A stretch of DNA of 64,000 nt from Streptosporangiaceae bacterium (GCA_025964715.1 JAOPYH010000408.1:1-64000); one strand, 5' to 3'; positions 50,357 through 60,087 are shown, counted from the stretch's first letter. The notes: generated from the sequence alone by a model not told the origin. Numbers and translations are program-made.

Positions 50357-51879
50357 CGGTGCCTGCCCGCGCGGTCCAGGACCCGGGGCGCGCGGCGGGC
50401 CGGGACCCCGGTGACGCGGTCCGCGGCCAGCCGTCCCGAGAGCAGGGCGGTCGGGATGCCGACCCCGGGCACGGTGCCGCAGCCGGCCAGCACGGCATTG
50501 TCGACCGTACGCGGCAGGTTGGCGGGACGAAACGGCCCGGTCTGGGGGAAGGTGTGCGCCAGGCTGAACGGTGTCCCGGCGATCAGGCCCTGCCGGCGCC
50601 AGTCGGCCGGCGTCGTGACGTGCAGCCGTTCCACCGGGCCGGACAGGCCCGGCAGCCGGTCGGCCAGCACCTCGACCAGTTCGCCGGCGTAGGCGGACCC
50701 CACCAGGTCCCAGTCGATCCGGCTCTGCCGCAGGTTGGGGACAGGGGCGAGCAGAGACAGCAGCTGTCGTCCCGGAGGGGCCAGCTGGGGATCGGTGACG
50801 GTGGGGCGGGTCAGCAGAAGCGACGGGTCCCGCATCAGGCGGCCGTCGCGCACGAGGTCGGTGAAGGTGCTCTGCCAGGCGTGGCCGAACACCAGGTTGT
50901 GGTGCGACGTCCGCGGCCAGTCGCCGTGTGCTCCGAGGTGCAGCACCACGGCCGAGGGCGCCGGCCGCAGCGGCCACGGACGGCGCGGGGTGTGGCCGAG
51001 CAGCCGATAGGACTCCGTCAGCTCACAACTCAGCACAACGGCGTCGCACCCGATCCGCTCGCCGCCGTTGGTGTGCAGCGCGGTGACGTGCCGGCCACGG
51101 CGCTCCAGACGCGACACGGTGGTGTCGTAGCGGAAGACGACGCCGGCCTGCGCCGCCGCGCCGGCCAGGGCATCGGGCAGCGCCCGCATCCCGCCGCGCG
51201 GGAAGTACACACCGCCGACGGTGTCCATGTAGGCGATCACCGCGTATAACGCCAAGGCCCGTCGAGGCGACAGGCCCGCATACAGCGACTGGAAGGTGAA
51301 GACGCGTCGTAGCCGCTCGTCGTGGAGGAACCTGCCCACGGCGCGGTCCCAGCGCCCGAACCCGCCCAGTGCCGCGAGCCGCGCCAGCTGCGGGGTGAGC
51401 AGGCCGAGCGGCGAGTCGACGTTCGAGGCGATGAAGCGCCCGTACTCCGCCTCATACAGCCGGGTCATCCAGTCCCGCAGCGAGCGGTACCCGGCCGCCT
51501 CACGCGGCCCGGCGAAGTCGCGGACCGCCTCGGTCATGGCCTCGGCGTCGGTTCGCACGTCCAGGGTCGTGCCGTCGGCGAAGTGTGCCCGGTATGCCGG
51601 ATCCAGCCGTACAAGAGGCAGCCGGCTCGACAGGGACTCGCCGACCGCCGCCAGCGTGTCCTGCACGATCTCGGGCATGGTGAGCACGGTCGGCCCGGTG
51701 TCGATCCGGAACCCCTGCGTGTCGTGACGGCCGGCCCGGCCCCCGGGGACCGGCCCGCGTTCGAGCACGGTGACCGCCCGGCCCCGCCCGGCCAGATGGA
51801 GCGCGGCCGCCAGTCCGGACAACCCCGCCCCGACCACCACTACGTGGTGGGGCCTACCGCCGACGGTGCGCACGCTCAT
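50353..51879 (-). CDS. crtI: phytoene desaturase (CrtI)
   Basis: A 508-residue FAD enzyme. The Rossmann motif VVVVGAGLSGLAAALHLAGR near residue 12 is followed by VTVLERGPVPGGRAGRHDTQ and the RIDTGPTVLTMPEIV site. The middle keeps QSLYAGLSPRRALALYAV and MDTVGGVYFPRGGMRALPDA. It ends with the FAD motif LAGCGTVPGVGIPTALLSGR. It introduces the double bonds that turn phytoene into lycopene. ATG 51879 has AAGGGACTGG upstream. A TTGACA (51936-51931, minus) may be the -35 of the operon promoter, but no clear -10 follows. Confidence 0.93.
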   Translation of the reverse strand: MSVRTVGGRPHHVVVVGAGLSGLAAALHLAGRGRAVTVLERGPVPGGRAGRHDTQGFRIDTGPTVLTMPEIVQDTLAAVGESLSSRLPLVRLDPAYRAHFADGTTLDVRTDAEAMTEAVRDFAGPREAAGYRSLRDWMTRLYEAEYGRFIASNVDSPLGLLTPQLARLAALGGFGRWDRAVGRFLHDERLRRVFTFQSLYAGLSPRRALALYAVIAYMDTVGGVYFPRGGMRALPDALAGAAAQAGVVFRYDTTVSRLERRGRHVTALHTNGGERIGCDAVVLSCELTESYRLLGHTPRRPWPLRPAPSAVVLHLGAHGDWPRTSHHNLVFGHAWQSTFTDLVRDGRLMRDPSLLLTRPTVTDPQLAPPGRQLLSLLAPVPNLRQSRIDWDLVGSAYAGELVEVLADRLPGLSGPVERLHVTTPADWRRQGLIAGTPFSLAHTFPQTGPFRPANLPRTVDNAVLAGCGTVPGVGIPTALLSGRLAADRVTGVPARRAPRVLDRAGRHR

Positions 51880-52067
51880 CCACCAGTCCCTTCGTGGTGT
51901 CTCCCTGAGCACACCTAGCTCATCGGCAGCTGTCAAGGATCACGAGCGCGCGGATGTCGGCGTTTCAGTGATGGACCACCTGTCAAAGGACATGACGGGC
52001 GAGCGGTAGCATGCCACGCAGTCGCGGACGGAACGGCGTGGCGACGCTCCGGTGGGAAGGAGGCACC

Positions 52068-52922
52068 GTGCCGGTGCCTATGACGGATACATTGATGGAA
52101 CTTGGGGCGACGGCCCAGGCCAAGGCGGCGGACAGCCGGCGGCCAGGCCGATACCTGGTCAGCGCGATGCTGGCGGGCGCCTATATCGGTGTCGCGGTCG
52201 TGCTGATGATCGCGGTCACCGGCCCGATGCAGGCGGTCTCCTCGCCTTGGGTCAAGCTGGTCCAGGGCCTGGTGTTCGGCATCGCGCTGACGCTTGTGAT
52301 CTTCGCTGGGGCGGAGTTGACGACCGGGAACATGATGACCATGCCGCAGGCGGTCTTCACCAAGCGGGTCGGCGTGGCAGCCGCGGTCGTCGTGATCCTG
52401 TTCTCCTTCGTCGGCAACCTCGTGGGCTCGGCGGTCTTCGCCTGGCTCGTCCACGAGGCCGGCGTGCTGGGCGTGGCCGCGGCGCCGGGGAAGCCCCCTG
52501 CGGGGGAGAAGCTGCTGGCGGGTCTCATCAAGGCGAAGACGGGCGAGACCAACACCGCCCTGTTCTTCCGCGGCGTCCTGTGCAACTTCCTGGTATGCCT
52601 GGCCGTCTGGATGGGGTCTCGGACGAAGTCCGACGGCGCCAAGCTCGCGCTGATCTTCTGGTGTCTGCTGGCGTTCGTGTCCTCCGGCTTCGAGCACGTC
52701 GTCGCCAACATGACCACGTTCTCGCTGGGCCTGTTCGAGGGCGTCCCCGGCGCGACCATCGGGGCCTTCGCCCGGAACCTATTGTTCGTCGGCCTGGGTA
52801 ACCTCGTGGGCGGGGCACTGTTGGTCGGTGGAGCCTATGCGTTCATAGGCCGACCGGCCGAGCAGGACGCAACGGCACCGAACGAGCCCTCGCCGGAGAG
52901 CATGGCCCCCGTCCACGCGTGA
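52068..52922 (+). CDS. formate/nitrite transporter (FNT family)
   Basis: A 284-residue channel protein with six membrane helices. Landmarks are LAGAYIGVAVVLMIAVTGPM, LVIFAGAELTTGNMM (FNT signature), LFFRGVLCNFLVCLAVWMG and SSGFEHVVANMTTFSLGLFE with the central histidine. FNT channels move formate, nitrite or hydrosulfide. The GTG at 52068 is fixed by AAGGAGG. It is followed by a formate-dehydrogenase-like molybdoenzyme 76 bases later, so formate or nitrite is a likely substrate. Confidence 0.92.
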   Translation: MPVPMTDTLMELGATAQAKAADSRRPGRYLVSAMLAGAYIGVAVVLMIAVTGPMQAVSSPWVKLVQGLVFGIALTLVIFAGAELTTGNMMTMPQAVFTKRVGVAAAVVVILFSFVGNLVGSAVFAWLVHEAGVLGVAAAPGKPPAGEKLLAGLIKAKTGETNTALFFRGVLCNFLVCLAVWMGSRTKSDGAKLALIFWCLLAFVSSGFEHVVANMTTFSLGLFEGVPGATIGAFARNLLFVGLGNLVGGALLVGGAYAFIGRPAEQDATAPNEPSPESMAPVHA

Positions 52923-52998
52923 CGGCAATCTGGACCTCCACCTTCCGGCCGGCATGCGGGACCGGTGCCTCGTTTCGGTGGACGAGAAGGGAAGATGG

Positions 52999-55338
52999 AT
53001 GTCAAGCAAAGCGCCGGTAGGCGATCCGGGCGACGACGCTCTGGTCGTCTCAGCACCGAAGGACAACGCCGCCGGGATCCCGGCCGTTCTGGCCTCGATG
53101 CGCCATGCGAACCAGCAGATGGGTGCCAAGCGCAGCCTCCTCACGCTGCTGAAGGTCAATCAGGGCAAGGGTTTCGACTGCCCCGGATGTGCCTGGCCGG
53201 ACCCATCGGGTTCTCGGCACATCGCGGAGTTCTGCGAGAACGGCGCGAAGGCGGTAGCGGAGGAGGCGACGCTACGCCGGGTCACCCGCGAGTTCTTCGC
53301 CGAGCACCCCGTGTCCGAACTGGAGACGAAGTCCGACTATTGGCTGGGTCAGCAGGGCAGGCTGACCGAGCCGATGGTCCTGCGCCCCGGTGGGACGCAC
53401 TACGAGCCGATCGGCTGGGACGACGCCTTCCGGCTGGTCGCCGACGAGCTCGGTCGGCTGAACTCACCGGACGAGGCGGCCTTCTACACCTCCGGGCGCA
53501 CCAGCAACGAGGCGGCCTTCCTCTACCAGTTGTTCGCCAGGCGGCTCGGCACGAACAACCTCCCCGACTGCTCGAACATGTGCCACGAGTCGAGCGGGTC
53601 GGCACTGACCGAGACCATCGGAATCGGCAAGGGCAGCGTCACCCTGGAGGACCTCTACCAGGCTGACCTGATCATGGTGGTGGGGCAGAACCCGGGCACC
53701 AACCACCCGCGGATGCTCTCCGCCCTGGAAAAGGCCAAGCACAACGGCGCCCGCATCGTCAGCGTGAATCCGCTGCCGGAGGCAGGGCTGCGGCGCTTCA
53801 AGAACCCGCAGAAGGTCTCGGGCGTGATCGGCCGTGGTACGGAGCTGAGCGATCAGCATCTGCCGATACGGGTGAACGGCGACCTGGCTCTCTTCCAGTA
53901 CCTCGGCCGCGAACTGCTGCGCGCCGAGGAGCGGAACCCCGGATCGGTACTGGACCGGGAGTTCATCGACGGGTCGACCGAGGGGTTCGAGGCCTACGCG
54001 GCGCACGTGAAGGCACTGTCCGACGCGGATGTCGCAGAGGCCACCGGCCTGACCGAAGAGGAACTGCGTCGTACCGCCGAGATCGTGCTCGGCTCGAAAC
54101 GCATCATCGTGTGCTGGGCGATGGGCCTGACGCAGCACCGCAACTCGGTGCCGACGATCCGCGAAATCGTCAACTTCCTGCTGCTGGGCGGCAACATCGG
54201 CCGGCCAGGTGCGGGGGTGTGCCCCGTACGCGGCCACTCGAACGTCCAGGGTGACCGCACCATGGGCATCTACGAGAAGCCCCCGGCGGCGTTCCTCGAT
54301 GCTCTTGGCAAGGAGTTCGGGTTCGAGCCGCCCAGAAAGCACGGCCACGACGTGGTGGAGACCATCCGCGCCATGCGTGATGGGCAGGTACGGGTGTTCT
54401 TCGCGATGGGCGGCAACTTCGTGTCCGCGACGCCGGACACGAAGGTGACAGCGGCCGCACTGCGAAACACCGCGCTGACGGTGCAGGTGTCCACCAAGCT
54501 GAACCGCTCACACGTGGTGACCGGAAGCCATGCGCTGATCCTCCCAGCGCTGGGGCGGACCGAGCTCGACCGCCAGGAGAGCGGGCCGCAGGTCGTCACC
54601 GTCGAGGACTCGATGAGTCAGGTGCACATATCAGAGGGCAAGCTGAAGCCCGCGTCGGAGCACCTGCTCAGCGAGGTCGCGATCGTCACCCGGCTGGCCG
54701 AGGCCGTGCTCGGGGACGACGCCCACGTGCCGTGGCCCGTACTGGTCACCGACTACGACCAGATCCGTGACCGGATCGGGCGCGTGGTCCCCGGGTTCAC
54801 GCGGTTCAACGAGAGGGTGCGCCAGCCTGACGGGTTCATCCTCCCGCACCCGCCGCGAGATGAGCGCCGGTTCGCCACCCCGTCCGGACATGCGATGTTC
54901 ACGGCCAACAAGCTCGAGGTGCTTCGGGTCCCGCAGGGGAGGCTGATCCTCCAGACGGTGCGAAGCCATGACCAGTACAACACCACGATCTATGGGCTGG
55001 ACGACCGCTACCGGGGCATCAAGGGCGGCCGGCGCGTCGTGTTCGTGCATCCCGATGACATCGCTCAGCTGGGGCTCGCCGACGGCCAGATGGTCGACAT
55101 CATCAGCGAGTGGCGCGACGGAGTCGAGCGAAGGGCACCCGGCTTCCGTGTAGTCGCCTACCAGACCGCGCGCGGGTGCTGCGCCGCCTACTTCCCCGAG
55201 ACCAACGTGCTGGTGCCGCTCGACAGCACGGCCGAGGGCAGCAACACGCCCACATCCAAGTCGGTCATCGTGCGCTTCGAGCCCGGGGCGCGGGCCGCCA
55301 CGCCGGGCGACGAGGCGCTGGCCGGGGCCGCCAAGTAG
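52999..55338 (+). CDS. FdhF/YdeP-family molybdopterin oxidoreductase
   Basis: A 779-residue Mo-bisPGD enzyme. The N-terminal segment GFDCPGCAWPDPSGSRHIAE near residue 55 replaces the usual four-Cys iron-sulfur loop with a reduced form, as in YdeP. The likely molybdenum ligand lies in CSNMCHESSG near residue 195. Later parts show VVGQNPGTNHPRMLSALEKA, LLLGGNIGRPGAGVCPVRGH and, near the end, GLADGQMVDIISEWRDGVER (Mo-binding dinucleotide domain). E. coli YdeP helps acid resistance; formate oxidation is possible here because of the FNT partner. ATG 52999 has AAGGGAAG upstream. Confidence 0.9.
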   Translation: MSSKAPVGDPGDDALVVSAPKDNAAGIPAVLASMRHANQQMGAKRSLLTLLKVNQGKGFDCPGCAWPDPSGSRHIAEFCENGAKAVAEEATLRRVTREFFAEHPVSELETKSDYWLGQQGRLTEPMVLRPGGTHYEPIGWDDAFRLVADELGRLNSPDEAAFYTSGRTSNEAAFLYQLFARRLGTNNLPDCSNMCHESSGSALTETIGIGKGSVTLEDLYQADLIMVVGQNPGTNHPRMLSALEKAKHNGARIVSVNPLPEAGLRRFKNPQKVSGVIGRGTELSDQHLPIRVNGDLALFQYLGRELLRAEERNPGSVLDREFIDGSTEGFEAYAAHVKALSDADVAEATGLTEEELRRTAEIVLGSKRIIVCWAMGLTQHRNSVPTIREIVNFLLLGGNIGRPGAGVCPVRGHSNVQGDRTMGIYEKPPAAFLDALGKEFGFEPPRKHGHDVVETIRAMRDGQVRVFFAMGGNFVSATPDTKVTAAALRNTALTVQVSTKLNRSHVVTGSHALILPALGRTELDRQESGPQVVTVEDSMSQVHISEGKLKPASEHLLSEVAIVTRLAEAVLGDDAHVPWPVLVTDYDQIRDRIGRVVPGFTRFNERVRQPDGFILPHPPRDERRFATPSGHAMFTANKLEVLRVPQGRLILQTVRSHDQYNTTIYGLDDRYRGIKGGRRVVFVHPDDIAQLGLADGQMVDIISEWRDGVERRAPGFRVVAYQTARGCCAAYFPETNVLVPLDSTAEGSNTPTSKSVIVRFEPGARAATPGDEALAGAAK

Positions 55339-55364
55339 CCGACCGGCAACCCCCCGTCCCCTTT

Positions 55365-55399
55365 CGCCGTACGGCCGTCGTGACATCGGCCGTACGGCG
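55365..55399. terminator. 12-bp hairpin between the molybdoenzyme and ferredoxin genes
   Basis: CGCCGTACGGCC (55365-55376) and GGCCGTACGGCG (55388-55399) are perfect arms with an 11-base loop. It lies between convergent genes and can stop both. Confidence 0.7.
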
Positions 55400-55417
55400 T
55401 TGCGGCTCAGGTCACAT

Positions 55418-55609
55418 TCACTCGTCGATCCGTACCGCGCCCGAGGGGCAGAGGTGAGCGGCCTCGCGGGCCGCGGCCTGCTCGCTGTCGTCGGGGGCGG
55501 GCCGCAGGACCTTGACCAGTCCATCGTCGTCCTGGTCGAAGATCTCCGGTGCGGTGAGCACGCACATGCCGGCGCCTACGCAGATTCGCCGGTCGGCGGT
55601 GACACGCAT
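55418..55609 (-). CDS. ferredoxin, 3Fe-4S type
   Basis: A 63-residue ferredoxin with the motif CVGAGMC (C-x5-C) near residue 10 and CPSGA near 54, the reduced ligand set of [3Fe-4S] ferredoxins that serve cytochromes P450. GGAG precedes the ATG. It follows the P450 gene by 20 bases on the same strand and is almost certainly its electron donor. Confidence 0.9.
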   Translation of the reverse strand: MRVTADRRICVGAGMCVLTAPEIFDQDDDGLVKVLRPAPDDSEQAAAREAAHLCPSGAVRIDE

Positions 55610-55629
55610 GACTGCTCCTTTCCCGTGGT

Positions 55630-56847
55630 TCACCACGTGACCGGGAGTTCGTTCACGCCATGGATGGTCGATGCGGGCCGTAGCGGGAGCTCCTCGACGG
55701 GCACTGCGAGGCGCAGTGTCGGGATCCGGCCGAACAAGGCGGTCAGGGCCACCTCCAGTTCGACGCGGGCCAGGTTCTGGCCGAGGCACTGGTGCACGCC
55801 GTAGCCGAAGGCGAGGTGGTGGCGTGCCGACCGGTGAATGTCGAAGGTGTCCGGATCGTCGAAGGCCTCGCGGTCCCGGTTCGTGATGGAGTTGGACACG
55901 ATCACGCCTTCTCCGGCGCGAACCGTCTGCCCATCGATGTCGATGTCGGCGGTGGCCACCCGTACGCCCGCGAGGTCGGCGATGGACAGGTAACGCAGCA
56001 GCTCCTCCACCGCCGAGGGCATGACGCCGGGGTCGGCGCGCAGCGCGGCGAGCTGGTCCGGATGTTCCAGCAGCGTGATCACACTCAGCGAGATCATCGA
56101 GGCCGTGGTCTCGTGCCCGGCCACGAGGAGCAGGATCGACATCGACACCAGGTTCTCGCGCTCGAGTTCGCCGCTCGCCAGACGGGTGGCCACCAGCCGG
56201 CCGATCAGACCGGGTCCGGGCCGGCGTTGCCGTACGGTCACCAGCCGGTCGAGATAGTCGGCCAGCTCCTGCCGTGCCTCTAATGACTCCTCGGCGGTCT
56301 CCGACTGGAGCAGCCGCCGGCTCGCGCTGTGGAAGAACTCGTGATCGTCGTAGGGCACGCCCAGCAACCGGCAGATGACCATCGACGGCACCGGCAGCGA
56401 GAAACGACCGACGAGGTCGGCCGGCGGATCTGCGGAGAGCATCTCGTCGATGAGGCCCCGCGCGATCCGTTCGATGTCGCCGCGCATGGACCGGAGCCGC
56501 CGCACGGTGAAATCGCTGATCACCATCCGGCGGTGCAGGCCGTGCTCCGGCGGGTCCATCCCGATGAACGCCGGCCGCTGCCGGCGAAAGGCCTTGAAGC
56601 GCGGCGATAGGAACGGGAAGTTCTCGTGGGTCCGGTCAGAGGACAGCCGGGGGTCGGCCAGCAGCCGGCGGGCCAGGTCGTACCGGGTCACCAGCCACGC
56701 CGGGCGGCCGTCGTACAGCGTCACCCGCCGCAACGGGCCGTCCTCACGTAACCGGTCATAGCCGGCCGGCAGGCCGTAGGGGCAGGTGCGGGCCTGCGGG
56801 AAGGGAGGCGCCTCCGGGGTCCGGGGCGCGGCAGAGGTCTCGGTCAT
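55630..56847 (-). CDS. cytochrome P450 (CYP105/107-like)
   Basis: A 405-residue bacterial P450. The I-helix is LLLVAGHETTASMISLSVIT near residue 245, the ExxR is EELLRYLSIADLAG near 290, and the heme cysteine lies in AFGYGVHQCLGQNLARVELE near 350. The family hydroxylates many small molecules; the substrate is not readable from sequence. A GAGG site precedes the ATG. It is divergent from a thioesterase-alcohol dehydrogenase pair, and ferredoxin follows. Confidence 0.92.
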   Translation of the reverse strand: MTETSAAPRTPEAPPFPQARTCPYGLPAGYDRLREDGPLRRVTLYDGRPAWLVTRYDLARRLLADPRLSSDRTHENFPFLSPRFKAFRRQRPAFIGMDPPEHGLHRRMVISDFTVRRLRSMRGDIERIARGLIDEMLSADPPADLVGRFSLPVPSMVICRLLGVPYDDHEFFHSASRRLLQSETAEESLEARQELADYLDRLVTVRQRRPGPGLIGRLVATRLASGELERENLVSMSILLLVAGHETTASMISLSVITLLEHPDQLAALRADPGVMPSAVEELLRYLSIADLAGVRVATADIDIDGQTVRAGEGVIVSNSITNRDREAFDDPDTFDIHRSARHHLAFGYGVHQCLGQNLARVELEVALTALFGRIPTLRLAVPVEELPLRPASTIHGVNELPVTW

Positions 56848-56930
56848 GAATCCGCCTCACGCCGGTCTAATAACGCACGATTTGTCCTATTTCGCAGACT
56901 AGGCTCGGCCAGGCAAGAAGGAGGGCAACG

Positions 56931-57421
<491 letters not shown>

Positions 57422-57425
<4 letters not shown>

Positions 57426-58546
57426 TCGAGACCCGTGCCGCCGTGCTCGTCGAGTCGGCCCGGCCCGCCCCGTACGCGGATTCCCGGCCGCTGGAGATCA
57501 CCTCGCTGCGGCTCGACCCACCGGGACCCGGCGAGCTGCTGGTCCGCGTCGGCGCGGCGGGCCTGTGCCACTCGGACCTGTCCGTGATCAACGGGTCCAG
57601 GCCCCGTCCGCTGCCGATGGCGCTCGGACATGAGGCGGCGGGTGAGGTCGTCGAGGTCGGCGCGGGGACGGAGTTCCAACCGGGCGACCATGTCGTACTG
57701 GCGTTCGTACCCGCCTGCGGGCATTGTGAGCGCTGTACCGGAGGCCGGCCCGCGCTGTGCGGCCCGGCGGCCGAGGCGAACGGGGCCGGCACGCTGCTCG
57801 GCGGCGGCCTGCGCTTCTCCGGCCCGGACGGCGGCCGCCCGTTCCACCACCTGGGGGTATCGGCGTTCTCGGAGTACACGGTCGTATCCGCCCGGTCGGC
57901 CGTGCGGGTCGACCCGGACCTGCCGCCAGAGATCGCCGCGCTCTTCGGCTGCGCGGTCCTCACCGGAGCGGGAGCGGCCTTCTACAGCGCCGCGGTGAGG
58001 CCGGGTGAAAGTGTCGTGGTGTTCGGTCTCGGCGGGGTCGGGCTGGCCGCGCTTCTCGCCGCGAAGGCCGCCGGCGCGGCGACGCTCGTCGCGGTCGACG
58101 TGGTGCCGCACAAGCTCGAACTGGCGCGGCGACTGGGCGCCACCGACGTCGTCGCGAATGGGCCGGACGCCGTCGAGCAGATCCGCGAGGTCACCGGCGG
58201 CGGGGCGGAGAAGGCCATCGACACCACCGGGGTCGTCCCTGTCCTGGAACAGGCCTACCGGTCGACCCGGGCGGGTGGCACCACCGTCACCGTCGGGCTG
58301 CCCCACCCGTCCCACGACCTCAAACTGCCCGCGCTCAGCCTCGTGGCGGAGGAGAAGACCCTGCGCGGCAGCTATTTGGGTTCGTGCGTGCCGCGCCGCG
58401 ACGTGCCGCGCTTCATCGGCATGTACCGGGCCGGGGTGCTCCCGGTGGACGCGCTGCTGTCCGACCGGCTGTCCTTGGAAGACGTCAATACCGGCTTCGA
58501 TCGCCTGCACACCGGCGAGGCGGTCCGTCAGGTCATCGTTTTCTGA
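57422..58546 (+). CDS. zinc alcohol dehydrogenase, class III-like MDR
   Basis: A 374-residue dehydrogenase. The catalytic zinc site is AGLCHSDLSVINGS and ALGHEAAGEVVEVG, the structural zinc loop is PACGHCERCTGGRPALC near residue 100, and the NAD fold is VVVFGLGGVGLAALLAAKAA near 200. It also has FGCAVLTGAGAAFYSAAVRP. The layout is that of actinobacterial class III-like alcohol or formaldehyde dehydrogenases. The ATG lies inside the thioesterase stop (ATGA), so both are made together; perhaps they process the alcohol and acyl thioester of the P450 pathway. Confidence 0.92.
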
Positions 58547-58599
58547 CGGCGGTTTCGAGATGATCGCCATTCCGCCGGGGCCCCCTGTGCTCCTTCAAC

Positions 58600-58629
58600 G
58601 ACCAGTGGGTGGAAGACCACCCACTGGTC
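58600..58629. terminator. 13-bp hairpin serving two convergent genes
   Basis: GACCAGTGGGTGG (58600-58612) pairs perfectly with CCACCCACTGGTC (58617-58629) around AAGA. It follows the alcohol dehydrogenase by 54 bases and contains the stop codon of the opposing aldo-keto reductase gene (58628-58630). Neither side has a T-tract. Confidence 0.6.
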
Positions 58630-59647
58630 ATAGCGGCCGGGACCGCTGTTGAACTCCTGGCGGACCGTAGGGGTAGTCGGCCACTTCGGGAGCGCTGACC
58701 TGGTCCAGCAGCGCCGTTTCCCGCTCGGACAGATGCAGCCCGGCCGCGGCCAGGTTGTCGTCGAGCTGATCCAGGGTGCGGGCGCCCAGGATCACCGAGG
58801 TGACCGCCGGGCGATCGGCCAGCCAGCCCAGTGCCACCTGGGACATCGTCGCGGACCGCCCCTCGGCCACCTCACGGACCGTATCGATGATCCGCCAGGT
58901 CCGTTCCCGTGCGTTGCGCCGTTGGTAGGCCTCCATGCCGCGCTCGGGGTTGTCGCCCAGCCGGCTGGAACCGGTCGGCACGTGGTCCCGCCGGTATTTG
59001 CCCGTCAGCCAGCCGCCGGCCAGTGGGGACCACGGCAGGATCCCGATGTCCTCGTTGCGGCATACGTCCACGAGTTCGAACTCGATGTCGCGGGCCAGCA
59101 GGTTGTACTGCGGCTGCAGCGTCACGATCGGGGCCAGACCGCCCAGGTCCGCCAGCACGGCGGCCTTCTGCAGCTGCCAGCCGATGAAGTTACTGACCCC
59201 GATATAGCGGATCTTGCCCGCGCGGACCGCGTCGTCGAAGAACCGCAGTGTCTCCTCGAGCGGAGTGATCGGATCCCACGCGTGCGCCTGGTAGAGGTCG
59301 ATGGTCTCCATGCCGAGCCGGCCCAGGCTGGCGTCGAGCGCCCGGGACAGGTGCGTTCGGGTCAGACCATGATCGTTCGGCCCGCCCCCGATCGGGAACC
59401 GGCCCTTGGTCGCGATCACCATCTGGTCCCGGAGAGCCGGGCGGGCCGCGAGCCAGCGGCCGATGATCTCTTCCGAGGTTCCCCGGGAGTACACATCAGC
59501 GGTATCGACGAAGTTGCCACCGTGCTCGACGAACCGGTCGAGCTGGGCGTGGGAGGTGTGCTGGTCGCTCTCGTTTCCGAAGGTCATGGTGCCCAGGCAG
59601 AGCGTGGAGACCACGGTTCCGGTACCGCCGAGAGGCCGGTATTCCAT
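58628..59647 (-). CDS. aldo/keto reductase
   Basis: A 339-residue NADPH-dependent reductase of the AKR11/Tas group. The catalytic Asp and Tyr are in NFVDTADVYSRGTSEEIIGR near residue 48, Lys in VIATKGRFPIGGG near 83, and His in DLYQAHAWDPITPLEE near 122. The NADPH region is ILPWSPLAGGWLTGKYR and VILGARTLDQLDDNLAA. ATG 59647 begins the usual MEYRPLG with AAGGGC upstream. ATGs at 59662 and 59680 are in frame, and TAGCGT near 59692 could serve the last as a leaderless start. The substrate is an unknown aldehyde or ketone. Confidence 0.88.
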   Translation of the reverse strand: MEYRPLGGTGTVVSTLCLGTMTFGNESDQHTSHAQLDRFVEHGGNFVDTADVYSRGTSEEIIGRWLAARPALRDQMVIATKGRFPIGGGPNDHGLTRTHLSRALDASLGRLGMETIDLYQAHAWDPITPLEETLRFFDDAVRAGKIRYIGVSNFIGWQLQKAAVLADLGGLAPIVTLQPQYNLLARDIEFELVDVCRNEDIGILPWSPLAGGWLTGKYRRDHVPTGSSRLGDNPERGMEAYQRRNARERTWRIIDTVREVAEGRSATMSQVALGWLADRPAVTSVILGARTLDQLDDNLAAAGLHLSERETALLDQVSAPEVADYPYGPPGVQQRSRPL

Positions 59648-59737
59648 TCGCACGCCCTTCATGGATGAACGGTCGGTCATCTGCGCCTCACGCTATCGAG
59701 CGTGACCCCGCGCCGAAGCCGTGCGAGCGCTCGTGTC

Positions 59738-59743
59738 TATACT
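59738..59743 (+). promoter_or_regulatory. -10 box for the metE riboswitch transcript
   Basis: TATACT is a near-consensus -10. It places the transcription start near 59750, exactly at the 5' end of the riboswitch P1 stem, which makes the assignment convincing. No clear -35 is seen. Confidence 0.55.
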
Positions 59744-59750
59744 CGCCACC

Positions 59751-59948
59751 GCGGATGGTTCGCTCTGTCCCGTACGGGACAGAGCGTCGCAAGAGGGAAC
59801 CTGGTGTGAATCCGGGACTGCCCCGCAGCGGTGAGTGGGAACGACCGCCGTCACACGCACTGGATCGCCTTGGCGATCTGGGAAGCGACGGCCAGTAGGA
59901 CATGCCTTTCCAGGCGTGGTGCCCGCGAGTCCGAAGACCTGCCTCCGC
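59751..59948 (+). ncRNA. cobalamin (B12) riboswitch upstream of metE
   Basis: The leader carries the conserved cobalamin riboswitch blocks: AGAGGGAACCTGGTG, GAATCCGGGACTGCCCCGCA, GCGGTGAGTGGGAACGACCG, the CACTGG...CCAGTAGGA pair, and GCCCGCGAGTCCGAAGACCT (59921-59940). GCGGA (59751-59755) pairs with TCCGC (59944-59948) as P1. A 26-bp self-complementary stem (59761-59786) fills the variable arm after P1. In actinobacteria this element shuts off B12-independent MetE when B12 is plentiful, so the B12-dependent MetH is used instead. The 440-base stretch between the aldo-keto reductase and metE contains no other gene. Confidence 0.92.
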
Positions 59949-60030
59949 CCACGTGCCGACCGGCGCGTGGTGGTCCGTGGCCTCGTGGGAGGGCCGGTGG
60001 GCGCTGCGGTGGGTGCTGCCGGCCGCGTGG

Positions 60031-60080
60031 CTCCTCCGTGTTCCCCCGGCCGAGGCCATGGGTGATGGCACTGCGAGGAG
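60031..60080 (+). promoter_or_regulatory. Shine-Dalgarno sequester of the metE riboswitch
   Basis: CTCCTC (60031-60036) is perfectly complementary to GAGGAG (60075-60080), the metE ribosome binding site seven bases before the ATG. Formation of this hairpin would hide the site, the standard translational expression platform. This is an inferred pairing; an anti-sequester was not identified. Confidence 0.5.
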
Positions 60081-60087
60081 AGTCGCC

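Noticed and set aside
59761-59786. A 26-bp perfect palindrome just upstream of metE, first taken for a TetR-like operator
   Set aside because: It falls inside the cobalamin riboswitch, between P1 and the AGAGGGAACC block, where the aptamer has a variable hairpin arm. The hairpin reading explains it without a regulator.
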